DNA of 35,172 nucleotides. Source: Pseudomonadales bacterium. Its GTDB lineage: Bacteria; Pseudomonadota; Gammaproteobacteria; Pseudomonadales; Azotimanducaceae. The position numbers and the translations under genes are program-made. The stretch spans positions 1 to 35,172 of the forward strand of contig JAESSY010000121.1 in assembly GCA_016763855.1 (NCBI GenBank). Reading direction: 5' to 3'. This document shows positions 8,839-16,209 of the stretch, piece by piece (the stretch's first letter is position 1; every line of letters begins with the position of its first letter). The notes below the pieces were generated by a model that did not search any database, had not been told where the DNA came from, and saw only the letters and a program-made list of their open reading frames with translations.

Positions 8839-9738
8839 TTACTCGCAGGTATAATTGATCAATCCTGCGGCATCACTCTTGGCGACTTCTTCTCCTAATG
8901 CCAATTGACCTGAGCCCCACAACATGAGCTCTTGCCTTCTAAGAAAAATAGTTTCACCGTCATCTGTTTTCACGAATGTGCCATTAGAGCTCTGATCTGT
9001 TAGTAAGAATTTACCGCGGCGAAATTCAACGACAACATGGGTTCTTGAAGCCAAGCGAGTCTGGCATAGCAAGTCGCTTTGCACGCCTCGACCAATGACA
9101 AATGTGCGATTATCATTTGATGCGATTTTTGTTTCTTGACCGTTATACTCAAGTGTTAGATATTTTACTTCTTGCTCGACTTCATCGGAAGTTATCTCAA
9201 TCCGCGTAACATCGTCACTGGTTTCCCAAACGACTTGATATACAACAATTTCTTCTTCTTTACCTTTGACATTAGTCTTATCAAATTGACGACTCATGTC
9301 TTGCAAATCTGCATCAAGCAACCTGATAGTAGACTCGGTAGTAATTATTTGAGCACCCTTAGCAATGCCAGCCATTCTGGCTGAGACATTGACCGCATCA
9401 CCAAATACATCTCCATCTTCCATCAAAATAGCAGGTCCAAAGTGCATGCCCGCTTTGATTGAAATTTGAACAGTCTCGCCTTGAATCCCCGCAGATATTT
9501 CTTCCTGAATTTCAATCGCGGCACGTACACATTCGTTAGCAGTAGTGAAGCGACACATGATCTCATCACCAATTGTCTTGATAACATAACCTTGGTAGGC
9601 AGTTGCTATCTTTGCCATGATATCCAAAGTCTTCCCAATAATACGATTCGCAGCTTCATCGCCTAGCAATTCATACAACTTGGTACTGCCAGTAACGTCA
9701 GCAAATAGTACCGCGACTTCAATGTTCTCTTTTGCCAT
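8839..9738 (-). CDS. Class III adenylate/guanylate cyclase with C-terminal FHA domain
   Basis: Protein of 299 aa. The class III nucleotide cyclase domain covers residues 6-170: LFADVTGST supplies the first metal Asp (D14), KTIGDEI the second (D58) with K54 at a substrate-facing position, and FGDAVNVSARM (112-122) contains the transition-state Asn and Arg. The FHA domain (about 193-285) has the phosphothreonine-binding signature: G216-R217, SRTH at 231-234, and SSNGTF at 251-255. There is no signal peptide or membrane segment, so it is cytosolic. The start ATG has AGGA about 8 bases upstream. FHA domains bind phosphothreonine, and the next gene on the same strand (141 bases on) is a Thr-rich kinase. 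I infer phosphorylation-dependent docking. Substrate choice (ATP or GTP) is not certain from sequence. Confidence 0.93.
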   Translation of the reverse strand: MAKENIEVAVLFADVTGSTKLYELLGDEAANRIIGKTLDIMAKIATAYQGYVIKTIGDEIMCRFTTANECVRAAIEIQEEISAGIQGETVQISIKAGMHFGPAILMEDGDVFGDAVNVSARMAGIAKGAQIITTESTIRLLDADLQDMSRQFDKTNVKGKEEEIVVYQVVWETSDDVTRIEITSDEVEQEVKYLTLEYNGQETKIASNDNRTFVIGRGVQSDLLCQTRLASRTHVVVEFRRGKFLLTDQSSNGTFVKTDDGETIFLRRQELMLWGSGQLALGEEVAKSDAAGLINYTCE

Positions 9739-9989
9739 GAAAATTGTCCTACAGATAAGACAAAAAATTAAGACGCCAAGAATATAGCGCCTGAGTTTGA
9801 TTATCCACCGTTTCGTATATAAATGAAACTAAGCCTTCACAAGAATTACAAATTCACCCATAATTTGAAAGTTGTTCTGCCTGCCGTATCCGATTGTAGC
9901 AATATGTCCCGAATTAGGACAGAATCGTCCTTTGGTGTGCAACCCAACCACATTCAAATAAACTTATCAAAGTTACAGGGGCTTTTTAA
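9739..9989. promoter_or_regulatory. Divergent control region between FHA-cyclase and PP2C phosphatase, with overlapping inverted repeats
   Basis: This 251-base non-coding stretch separates the minus-strand cyclase/kinase/TPS genes from the plus-strand phosphatase gene, so both promoters should lie here. It contains two overlapping inverted repeats sharing one half-site: TGTCC (9905-9909) with GGACA (9917-9921), and AGGAC (9916-9920) with GTCCT (9927-9931). The clustered half-sites look operator-like, but I do not recognise the binding protein. A short frame reading through this interval has no protein-like character. Confidence 0.4.
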
Positions 9990-11348
9990 TTGCATCAGTA
10001 TGGCGAAGGCACTCATGTTGGAAACGTGAGAGACAATAATGAAGACAGCTACGTTTGTGATTCAAGCAAGGAACTTTGGATCGTCGCTGATGGAATGGGC
10101 GGCCTGGGATTTGGTGAAGTCGCGAGCGCTATTAGTACCTACACTGTGCAATCACAACTTAGAGAAGGCCATGGCATAAACCAGGCTATCGAGCTTGCAC
10201 ATAAAAAGATTAAAGAATTTGCTGCAACTGAAGCCCAAGGCACCAATATGGGAACAACTTTGGTATTGCTCCTCTCCCAAGGCAGTTTGTACAATATTTT
10301 TTGGGTAGGTGATTCACGGGCATACTCTTTTGACGGTCAATTGAAACAAATCACCGTAGATCATTCTCTCGTCCAGAACCTGATAGAACAAGGTGAAATC
10401 ACTCCGGAAGAAGCAGCATTTGACTCTAGGAAAAATGCCGTAACACGAGCATTAGGTGTTCAAGAATTAGAAACCGTGAGAGCTGATAGCATCAGCGACA
10501 AGTGGTTGCCAAATCAGAAAATTCTACTCTGCAGTGACGGGCTTACAGACTGTGTCGATGACAAAACCATTCAAGCCATCCTTTCAGAAGAAGGTAGCGA
10601 CCAATCGAAAGTCGACAATCTAATTAGCAAAGCACTAAAACAAGGCGGTAAAGACAACATTACTGTATTACTGATTTCTGCGCCAGAATCTGCTCGGAAA
10701 GCTGATAGCGATACCCACGTACCCGAGAGTGTAGGCGGAAGCGTGCATACGGGGAATGACACCCAACGCAGATTAAATTTCCACATTGAATCACCGACCA
10801 CTCAACTAGCGTCTCCCCTCCAACTTGAGATGGAGGTAAATCAGATACCGACCCTCCATGAAACAATCGATTTACCGCCAGAAGTAGCCCAAAAACAAAG
10901 CGCTGTGGCACCTCCTTCAATATGGGCTAGAAAACAAAAATGGATCATTGCAGCAATTCTTAGCTTGGCAATGTTTTTGTTTGCTCGATTGACCACAGCC
11001 GACAAAACCGAAGCTGTTGAAACGCCCTTCTCAACCGGAGAACTCATCGAGCAAAATACCGTTTCAAGCATGCCAACATCACTTCCTTTGCCCAACGTAA
11101 ACTGGCCAGTTCCTGGTACCGTGATACAAATGGGAGTTTATTCAAAGTTAGTTGGCGCCGAGTCGCAACAAACTGAATTAAACCAACTAGGTTTTTCGCC
11201 TTATGTCGAGAAAAAGCTCGAAAACGGGAGCGTACTCTACGCTGTTTTACTCGGGCCCTTCACTGAGCATTCCGACACTCAAGCGGTAAAACGAAAACTT
11301 GAGGTTAGCAAACTCGCATTTTTCGAACGGCCCGACTCCAGATACTAA
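9990..11348 (+). CDS. PP2C-type Ser/Thr phosphatase with transmembrane segment and SPOR domain
   Basis: Protein of 452 aa that dephosphorylates Ser/Thr phosphoproteins. The N-terminal PP2C domain (about 1-235) has all main motifs: GNVRDNNEDSY, IVADGMGG, GTTLV, WVGDSRAY, SDGLTD and GGKDNITVLL, including the metal-binding aspartates. A linker leads to a single hydrophobic span (WIIAAILSLAMFLFARL, about residue 315-330). The C-terminal 80 residues resemble a SPOR domain: VIQMGVYSK, QLGFSPYVEK, LYAVLLGPF. SPOR domains bind denuded septal peptidoglycan in the periplasm. The start is a TTG with AGGGG about 8 bases upstream; the nearby ATG at 10000 is out of frame. It faces the FHA-cyclase and kinase genes and is probably the antagonist of that kinase. 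The PP2C call is firm; the SPOR call is good but rests on pattern recognition. Confidence 0.92.
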   Translation: MHQYGEGTHVGNVRDNNEDSYVCDSSKELWIVADGMGGLGFGEVASAISTYTVQSQLREGHGINQAIELAHKKIKEFAATEAQGTNMGTTLVLLLSQGSLYNIFWVGDSRAYSFDGQLKQITVDHSLVQNLIEQGEITPEEAAFDSRKNAVTRALGVQELETVRADSISDKWLPNQKILLCSDGLTDCVDDKTIQAILSEEGSDQSKVDNLISKALKQGGKDNITVLLISAPESARKADSDTHVPESVGGSVHTGNDTQRRLNFHIESPTTQLASPLQLEMEVNQIPTLHETIDLPPEVAQKQSAVAPPSIWARKQKWIIAAILSLAMFLFARLTTADKTEAVETPFSTGELIEQNTVSSMPTSLPLPNVNWPVPGTVIQMGVYSKLVGAESQQTELNQLGFSPYVEKKLENGSVLYAVLLGPFTEHSDTQAVKRKLEVSKLAFFERPDSRY

Positions 11349-11399
11349 CCCCCCTTACATATTACCAACAATCGGAGCGCAGTATTAGTCATGACAATT

Positions 11400-11429
11400 T
11401 TGCGTTATGCAGCTTCCATTCTGTACAAT
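11400..11429 (+). promoter_or_regulatory. Possible sigma-70 promoter before the cNMP/rhodanese gene
   Basis: TTGCGT (11400-11405) and TACAAT (11424-11429) are separated by 18 bases, in the 131-base gap after the phosphatase gene and about 50 bases before the next start. The -10 matches the consensus at 5 of 6 positions and the -35 at 3 of 6. Its presence suggests the cNMP-binding gene can be transcribed separately from the phosphatase. Confidence 0.3.
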
Positions 11430-11479
11430 ACACCCTGCTTTCAAGGGAATTCTGACGGCGTCAATTTTAGTGGGCCAAA

Positions 11480-12478
11480 ATGGATAGTAAAGATCTAACA
11501 ACAATCAAAGCGCTAACGCCTTTTAAGGAATGTGGCGAGTCCGATCTCGCATCCATTCTCGAGCAAGCTTCTATAGAAACTTTTCAATCAGGGAAAATGA
11601 TATTCAAGCGCGACGAGGAAGATGATCTCGTATATTGGATCCTCTCAGGTTCTATAGATTTATTAGATGAAAAGTTTGAAGCCAAAGGAAGAAAGGCTGA
11701 CGATGAAGCCGCACAATTTCCCATTGATAACAACAACCCTCACCGCCTTACCGCGATTTCCACAGAAAACACTAGAATGTTGATCATAAAGCGATCCGAT
11801 ATTGGTCTTTCTCTACCCGGACATGATATCAGCAACGCTACAGAAATGGAGGAAGAGGTTGATTGGATGTCTACTTTGCTTAGCTCTCCCCTATTCGAAT
11901 TTATTCCTCCTGCAAACATCCAGACCCTGTTTGGGAAATTTGAAGAAATTGAGTATGACGCAGGTGACATCGTTATCAGCCAAGGTGCATCTGGTGATTA
12001 TTTTTATGTAATTCAATCTGGCCGAGTCAAAGTCGAGAGAACAAGCGGGGGAAAGACTAGCCTACTGGTCAAACTGAAGGCCGGAGATAATTTTGGGCAA
12101 GATGCTTTGATTAGTGAAGAACCGAGGAATGCAACAGTTACGATGATGACAAAGGGGAAAATGATGCGGCTATCAGAACCCGATTTTGAAAGCCTACTGA
12201 TGCACCCAGTCATCGAATCCGTTTCAATGGATGAAGTAAAAGAAATGATTCAGGCAGGCGATCCAAAAACTTATATATTAGATGTCAGAAACCCAAAAGA
12301 GTTTGAACAAAATAAAATAGCAAATGCGATTAACGTACCTTTGCTCTTGCTTCGCAAAAACCTTAAAAAGCTAAAAGAAGGCGCGGTCTATATTACAGCC
12401 TGTGACGGAGGAAAGAGATCTGAACTCGCAGCTTATACCTTGAATGAAAAAGGCTTTACCGCCTATGTGCTAAAATAA
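11480..12478 (+). CDS. Tandem cyclic-nucleotide-binding protein with C-terminal rhodanese domain
   Basis: Protein of 332 aa. A first cyclic-nucleotide-binding-like fold (about 10-120, beginning LTPFKECGESDL) has no clear phosphate-binding cassette and looks degenerate. A second one (about 133-230) is convincing: LFEFIPPANIQTLF, DYFYVIQSGRVKV and FGQDALISEEPRNATV, the last carrying the cassette with the phosphate-binding Arg. The C-terminal 100 residues are a rhodanese domain: YILDVRNPKEFEQNKIANAINVP and active-site loop ACDGGKRS with its cysteine. It lacks a DNA-binding domain and membrane segments, so it is a cytosolic effector and not a Crp-type regulator. It sits downstream of the phosphatase and 21 bases before the HIT gene. 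An inferred role is reading the nucleotide made by the nearby cyclase and coupling it to sulfur or persulfide chemistry. Confidence 0.88.
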   Translation: MDSKDLTTIKALTPFKECGESDLASILEQASIETFQSGKMIFKRDEEDDLVYWILSGSIDLLDEKFEAKGRKADDEAAQFPIDNNNPHRLTAISTENTRMLIIKRSDIGLSLPGHDISNATEMEEEVDWMSTLLSSPLFEFIPPANIQTLFGKFEEIEYDAGDIVISQGASGDYFYVIQSGRVKVERTSGGKTSLLVKLKAGDNFGQDALISEEPRNATVTMMTKGKMMRLSEPDFESLLMHPVIESVSMDEVKEMIQAGDPKTYILDVRNPKEFEQNKIANAINVPLLLLRKNLKKLKEGAVYITACDGGKRSELAAYTLNEKGFTAYVLK

Positions 12479-12499
12479 CAGCACCATATAGAGACGAGA

Positions 12500-12850
12500 A
12501 TGAATATGAATTCAGACTGCTTATTCTGCAAAATCATTGATGGAAAAATTCCTGCTGACATAGTGCACGAGGATGATCAGGTTCTTGCCTTTAAGGACAT
12601 CAGCCCCCAAGCCCCTTTCCATTCTCTCATTATCCCGAAGATCCATATCAACACAATCAATAATTTGGACACATCACATCAGACACTTTTAGGCCATATA
12701 CTACTAACTGCAAAAAAGATTGCAGTTGATAACGGGCTAAGTGAGCCGGGATACCGTCTGATTATGAATTGCAACGAAGACGGCGGACAAACAGTTTTTC
12801 ATATTCACATCCACATCCTTGGAGGAAGACCTTTGATAGGTTTCGGCTAA
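12500..12850 (+). CDS. HIT-family nucleotide phosphoramidase (HinT/PKCI-like)
   Basis: Protein of 116 aa, the usual length for HinT-type proteins. It opens with DCLFCKIIDGKIP, typical of the family, followed by ALI-like sheet residues HSLIIPKIHINT, and ends with the histidine triad HIHIHILGG. HinT enzymes hydrolyse nucleoside phosphoramidates and acyl-adenylates in the cytosol. The ATG at 12500 fits the family N-terminus. Its TAA overlaps the ATG of the next gene (TAATG), so translation of coq7 is probably coupled. A HIT gene next to coq7, speD and an OsmC gene matches the order in Pseudomonas. Confidence 0.93.
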   Translation: MNMNSDCLFCKIIDGKIPADIVHEDDQVLAFKDISPQAPFHSLIIPKIHINTINNLDTSHQTLLGHILLTAKKIAVDNGLSEPGYRLIMNCNEDGGQTVFHIHIHILGGRPLIGFG

Positions 12851-13473
12851 TGATAGATAAATTCATTCTCCATTTTGATCGCGCCTTGCGTACAACTGCC
12901 GGAACTGTCGGCTCTACAGACAGGTTATCTCCGGGTATCCCAATCAAAAATACTCCCCTTACCCAAGAAGCGCGACGACTCTCAGCAGGCCTGATGAGAA
13001 TAAATCACACGGGTGAAGTATGTGCGCAGGCCTTATATCACGGACAAGCACTAACAGCACAATCTAGTCGCGTAGCAAACTCAATGAGAGAAGCCGCTGA
13101 AGAAGAAACTGATCACTTGTCTTGGTGTGAAAATAGGTTACATGAACTAGATTCTCGAGTCAGCTATCTTAATCCGTTTTGGTATGCCTCGTCGTTTCTT
13201 ATGGGCGCTACAACAGGATTGTTGGGAGATAAAATCAATCTGGGATTCGTTGCCGCTGTTGAAGACGGGGTTTGTAAACACATTACAGAACATCTAGAAA
13301 GATTACCTAAGGAGGATAATAAATCACGCGCCATCCTCACACAGATGAAAATAGACGAAGAGAAGCACATGCATACTGCACTGGAAGCAGGGGGAAGTGA
13401 GTTCCCCAGCCTCGTGAAGTCCTTAATGAACCTCGTGTCAAAAGTGATGACTAAATCGACCTACTGGGTTTAA
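12850..13473 (+). CDS. coq7: 2-polyprenyl-3-methyl-6-methoxy-1,4-benzoquinone monooxygenase (ubiquinone biosynthesis)
   Basis: Protein of 207 aa starting at the ATG overlapping the HIT stop; a longer frame back to 12769 only reads through the HIT gene. Coq7 is a di-iron hydroxylase that makes demethylubiquinone-type intermediates in aerobic ubiquinone synthesis. The carboxylate and histidine ligands are visible in order: NHTGEVCAQALYHGQ, EEETDHLSWCENRLHEL, AAVEDGVCKHITEHL and DEEKHMHTALEAG. The family replaces UbiF in Pseudomonas-like bacteria, which fits the rest of the window. Its stop shares the palindrome TTAA with the convergent speD-like gene, leaving no room for a terminator. Confidence 0.95.
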   Translation: MIDKFILHFDRALRTTAGTVGSTDRLSPGIPIKNTPLTQEARRLSAGLMRINHTGEVCAQALYHGQALTAQSSRVANSMREAAEEETDHLSWCENRLHELDSRVSYLNPFWYASSFLMGATTGLLGDKINLGFVAAVEDGVCKHITEHLERLPKEDNKSRAILTQMKIDEEKHMHTALEAGGSEFPSLVKSLMNLVSKVMTKSTYWV

Positions 13474-14156
13474 CCCTGAGCCTCTTGCATTTGCCAAATC
13501 AACTCAAGAATTTCTGAGTCCGCTGTTTTCCTGACCAACTCAAAATAGAGACTTCTTTGTTCAGTAAAAACAGATACGTTATAATCAGGTACATCCCAAG
13601 CTGCTTCGCTCAAATCTTTACCCGCTAACATTGGCAATCCCTCTTCAGACCAACTTATTCCTCTTACTCGAAAATCAATCTGAACGAAATCTGCAGCACA
13701 GTGATTAATAACACTGGAAATCAACGCATTAGGGGTAGGGACACCACAGGTTGATATCTCAATTTCCATTCTGAATTGCCCAAAATGTTCGCTGGCATCA
13801 AAGTAGGTATGAGCAGCGATATGGCTTGCATCTAGGTGGGCTAATTGACTCTGTTCTCTTGGGACAGATGCTTGATCTCGAAGTTCATTATTTCCAAGCT
13901 CCTGCCCAATCAACAATGCCGCACTCGCACCAAAGGGTTCATAACTGGTAGATGACAAGTTGAGAATTTTCGCACCAACCTCATCACCTAATTGACGGAC
14001 AAAGTCTGCTAAATTTATTGATGAATGCTCAGCCTCAAGCTTCTCAAACCATTGTTGCAAGGACAATTCACTTTTAGCATGCCAGAATTGATATACATTA
14101 ATCGCAAGTGAGCGTGTCACGCTCGTGAGATGTGTCGCAGTAGTTATGTTAGTCAT
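13470..14156 (-). CDS. speD: SpeD-like S-adenosylmethionine decarboxylase homologue, short form
   Basis: Protein of 228 aa, about 35 shorter than E. coli SpeD (264 aa). AdoMet decarboxylase supplies the aminopropyl group for spermidine. Conserved blocks: VTRSLAINVYQ, GAKILNLSSTSYEPFGAS, LDASHIAAHTY, FRMEIEISTCGV and IDFRVRG. The serine that becomes the pyruvoyl group (in DASH), the His of HTY and the Cys of STCGV are all present. The residue just before the cleaved serine is Ala, not the Lys of E. coli (DKSH). The C-terminal quarter is shortened and diverged. The gene begins directly after the osmC stop (TAAATG), in the position speD has in Pseudomonas, but no speE lies nearby. It could be a true AdoMetDC or one of the SpeD paralogues with changed substrate. 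Confidence 0.82.
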   Translation of the reverse strand: MTNITTATHLTSVTRSLAINVYQFWHAKSELSLQQWFEKLEAEHSSINLADFVRQLGDEVGAKILNLSSTSYEPFGASAALLIGQELGNNELRDQASVPREQSQLAHLDASHIAAHTYFDASEHFGQFRMEIEISTCGVPTPNALISSVINHCAADFVQIDFRVRGISWSEEGLPMLAGKDLSEAAWDVPDYNVSVFTEQRSLYFELVRKTADSEILELIWQMQEAQG

Positions 14157-14576
14157 TTAACCTTCTGAAACCTCAAAACTGTGGCTTATGTCGACGCCAG
14201 CGGCTGCGAGCATAATGGATGCTGAACAGTATTTTTCCGAAGAAAGTGAAATCGCTCTTTCTACGAGAGACTCCCGCAAATTGTTGCCTTTTACTACAAA
14301 ATGAAAATGAATTTTTGTGAATACACTTGGAATATCATCCGCTCTTTCAGCTTCGATCTCTGCTACACAACTGCTCACTTTCTGGCGAGACTTCTGCAAT
14401 ATCGACATTACGTCAAAACTAGTGCATCCACCTACCCCTAATAAAACAAGTTCCATAGGCCGAATACCCAGATTACGTCCACCGGCAGACTCTGGGCCAT
14501 CAATGATAACTGAATGACCACTTTCGGACTCCGCAATAAAGGACACACCATCTTGCCAACTAACACTTCCTTTCAT
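14157..14576 (-). CDS. OsmC-family peroxiredoxin-like protein
   Basis: Protein of 139 aa, typical for the OsmC/Ohr superfamily of thiol-dependent hydroperoxide-reducing proteins. The first catalytic cysteine lies in LLGVGGCTSFDVMSIL and the second in SSEKYCSASIMLAAAGV, with the family R-P-MELVLLG lead-in. No signal peptide is present, so it is cytosolic. It is directly followed by the speD-like gene on the same strand with no gap, so the two form an operon facing away from crp. An equivalent OsmC-like gene lies between vfr and speD in Pseudomonas. The exact substrate is unknown. Confidence 0.92.
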   Translation of the reverse strand: MKGSVSWQDGVSFIAESESGHSVIIDGPESAGGRNLGIRPMELVLLGVGGCTSFDVMSILQKSRQKVSSCVAEIEAERADDIPSVFTKIHFHFVVKGNNLRESLVERAISLSSEKYCSASIMLAAAGVDISHSFEVSEG

Positions 14577-14744
14577 TACTTATTTCTCACACAAATCTAT
14601 AGACCAATCTTACCTATTAAGGCTAAAACCTACCACCTAGTCCGTATTTTTGTCACTCGACACCCGACGAAAGCGGCTCAGGTTGTGTTAGCTCTCATCT
14701 AGACGTACTCTACACACTTAATAGTCGGGAAATAGAACAATAAT
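14577..14744. promoter_or_regulatory. Divergent intergenic region between osmC-speD and crp
   Basis: These 168 non-coding bases must hold promoters for both directions. I see no convincing -35/-10 pair and no full TGTGA-N6-TCACA site, so the regulatory elements remain undefined. Confidence 0.4.
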
Positions 14745-15383
14745 ATGGTCAGCGTTACGCTCAATGCGTTTGATTTTGGAACAATGGATGAATTTCTAGC
14801 TGCTTCCCATCGCAGAAAATTTCCAAAGGGTAGCACTATCATCTACGCTGGGGATGAAAGTGATTCCATTTATTACATCACAAAAGGCTCTGTCACCGTT
14901 TTAGTCGAAGATGAATCTGGACATGAGATCATAGTTGCCTATCTTAACGAAAAAGACTTTTTTGGTGAAATGGCGATGTTTGGCAATAGAACTCGAACAG
15001 CTTGGGTCAAAGCAAAAACTGAATGTGAAGTGGCTGAGTTAAGCTACGTGAAGTTTGTAGAGATTAGCAAACGAGACAGTGGCATGTTGTATAATGTCGC
15101 TAGCCAGTTAGCAGAACGACTTACGAAAACCACACAAAAAGTGAGTGACTTAGCCTTCCTTGATGTCACAGGACGTGTTGCCAGATGTTTACTGGATCTT
15201 GCTGGAGAACCAGATGCTATGACGCATCCAGACGGTATGCAAATTAAGATCACCCGACAGGAAATAGGACGAATCGTTGGTTGCTCAAGAGAAATGGTCG
15301 GAAGAGTACTTAAGACATTGGAAGAACAAGGTCTGGTTACGGTCAAGGGTAAAACTATGGTCGTAATCGGCGCTCGACCCTAA
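14745..15383 (+). CDS. crp: cAMP receptor protein, Crp/Vfr-type transcription regulator
   Basis: Protein of 212 aa, matching E. coli CRP (210) and Pseudomonas Vfr in length. The N-terminal cAMP pocket shows FPKGSTIIYAGDESDSIYYI and FFGEMAMFGNRTRTAWVKAKT, with the Glu and Arg that contact cAMP. The dimer helix contains LAERLTKTTQKVSDLAFLDVTGRVARCLLDLA, split here by the conserved FLDVTGR. The helix-turn-helix is ITRQEIGRIVGCSREMVGRVL, with the RE..GR recognition residues seen in CRP. It should bind TGTGA-type sites. Its place next to trpC and osmC equals that of vfr in Pseudomonas. The window also encodes a nucleotide cyclase, so a local source of its ligand exists. Confidence 0.95.
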   Translation: MVSVTLNAFDFGTMDEFLAASHRRKFPKGSTIIYAGDESDSIYYITKGSVTVLVEDESGHEIIVAYLNEKDFFGEMAMFGNRTRTAWVKAKTECEVAELSYVKFVEISKRDSGMLYNVASQLAERLTKTTQKVSDLAFLDVTGRVARCLLDLAGEPDAMTHPDGMQIKITRQEIGRIVGCSREMVGRVLKTLEEQGLVTVKGKTMVVIGARP

Positions 15384-15404
15384 CTATCTTTACCTTAACT
15401 ATCT
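15381..15404. repeat. Short tandem duplication at the crp/trpC convergent junction
   Basis: TAACTATCT occurs at 15381-15389 and again at 15396-15404, a 15-base period covering both stop codons. The plus reading gives the crp TAA and the minus reading gives in-frame TAG codons for trpC in each copy, so trpC has a potential second stop. Only 15 bases separate the two genes and no terminator hairpin is seen. Confidence 0.6.
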
Positions 15405-16208
15405 GGAAGCTTCGCTAAGAGAGAATAGGCTCAACAATTTCTCCCCAGGGTCATTTTCTCGCATAAAGGTTTCTCCCACCAGAAAACCATAAATCCCTTC
15501 ATCTAGCATTTTTCGGACATCTTCAGAGGAATTGATTCCACTTTCGGTAATAACAAGAACCTCCTCTTCGATTAGCTTATTCAATATAATCGTGGTATCC
15601 AAACTCACCTCAAAAGTTCGCAAGTTGCGGTTATTAATGCCTAAAATGTCCGGGCCTATCGTAAGTGCCCGAATTAATTCTTTTTCATCGTGAACTTCAA
15701 CTAGCACATCCATGGATAGCGCTTTTGCCAGACTATGAAAGGCACTGAGTTGTTGATCGGTGAGGATGCTTACAATGAGTAAAATACAATCTGCGCCAAG
15801 TGAGCGAGCTTCATATATCTGGTATTCATCGATAGTGAAATCTTTTCTCAATACCGGTAATTTAACGGCGGCGCGGGCTGCTACCAAATAATCATCACTT
15901 CCCTGGAAAAAGGACACATCGGTCAATACCGACAAGCAACTAGCCCCCGCTTCCTGATAGCTCAGAGCAATGCTTACTACATCAAAATTTTCTCGAATAA
16001 CACCTTTAGAAGGAGAGGCCTTCTTGATTTCGGCGATGACCGCAGCCTGATTGTGCTCAACTTTTTTAAGTAGCGCCTTTTTAAAATGGCGAACGGGATC
16101 AGCCAGATAAACTTGGCCTTTAAGCCGATCCAAAGGCAAACGTTCTTTTCTTAGCGCCACCTCTAGCTGTTTTTTTGCAACGATTTTTTTTAACACATCT
16201 GCGACCAT
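15399..16208 (-). CDS. trpC: Indole-3-glycerol phosphate synthase
   Basis: Protein of 269 aa, full length for a stand-alone TrpC with no TrpF fusion. It closes the indole ring of tryptophan from CdRP. TIM-barrel motifs: VIAEIKKASPSKGVI (substrate-binding Lys), FFQGSDDYL, VLRKDFTIDEYQIYEAR, DCILLIVSIL, LVEVHDEKEL, GINNRNLRTFEV, ITESGINSSEDV and FLVGETFMR. All catalytic residues appear present. It is the last gene of trpE-G-D-C, starting one base after the trpD stop, and ends 15 bases from the convergent crp gene. Confidence 0.97.
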   Translation of the reverse strand: MVADVLKKIVAKKQLEVALRKERLPLDRLKGQVYLADPVRHFKKALLKKVEHNQAAVIAEIKKASPSKGVIRENFDVVSIALSYQEAGASCLSVLTDVSFFQGSDDYLVAARAAVKLPVLRKDFTIDEYQIYEARSLGADCILLIVSILTDQQLSAFHSLAKALSMDVLVEVHDEKELIRALTIGPDILGINNRNLRTFEVSLDTTIILNKLIEEEVLVITESGINSSEDVRKMLDEGIYGFLVGETFMRENDPGEKLLSLFSLSEASR

Positions 16209-16209
16209 A

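Noticed and set aside
9823-10029. 68-codon plus-strand frame ahead of the phosphatase
   Set aside because: No recognisable domain, crosses the operator-like repeats and overlaps the phosphatase start in another frame.
10571-11095. Minus-strand frames inside the phosphatase gene
   Set aside because: Shadows of a gene with clear PP2C and SPOR motifs; no ribosome sites or recognisable domains.
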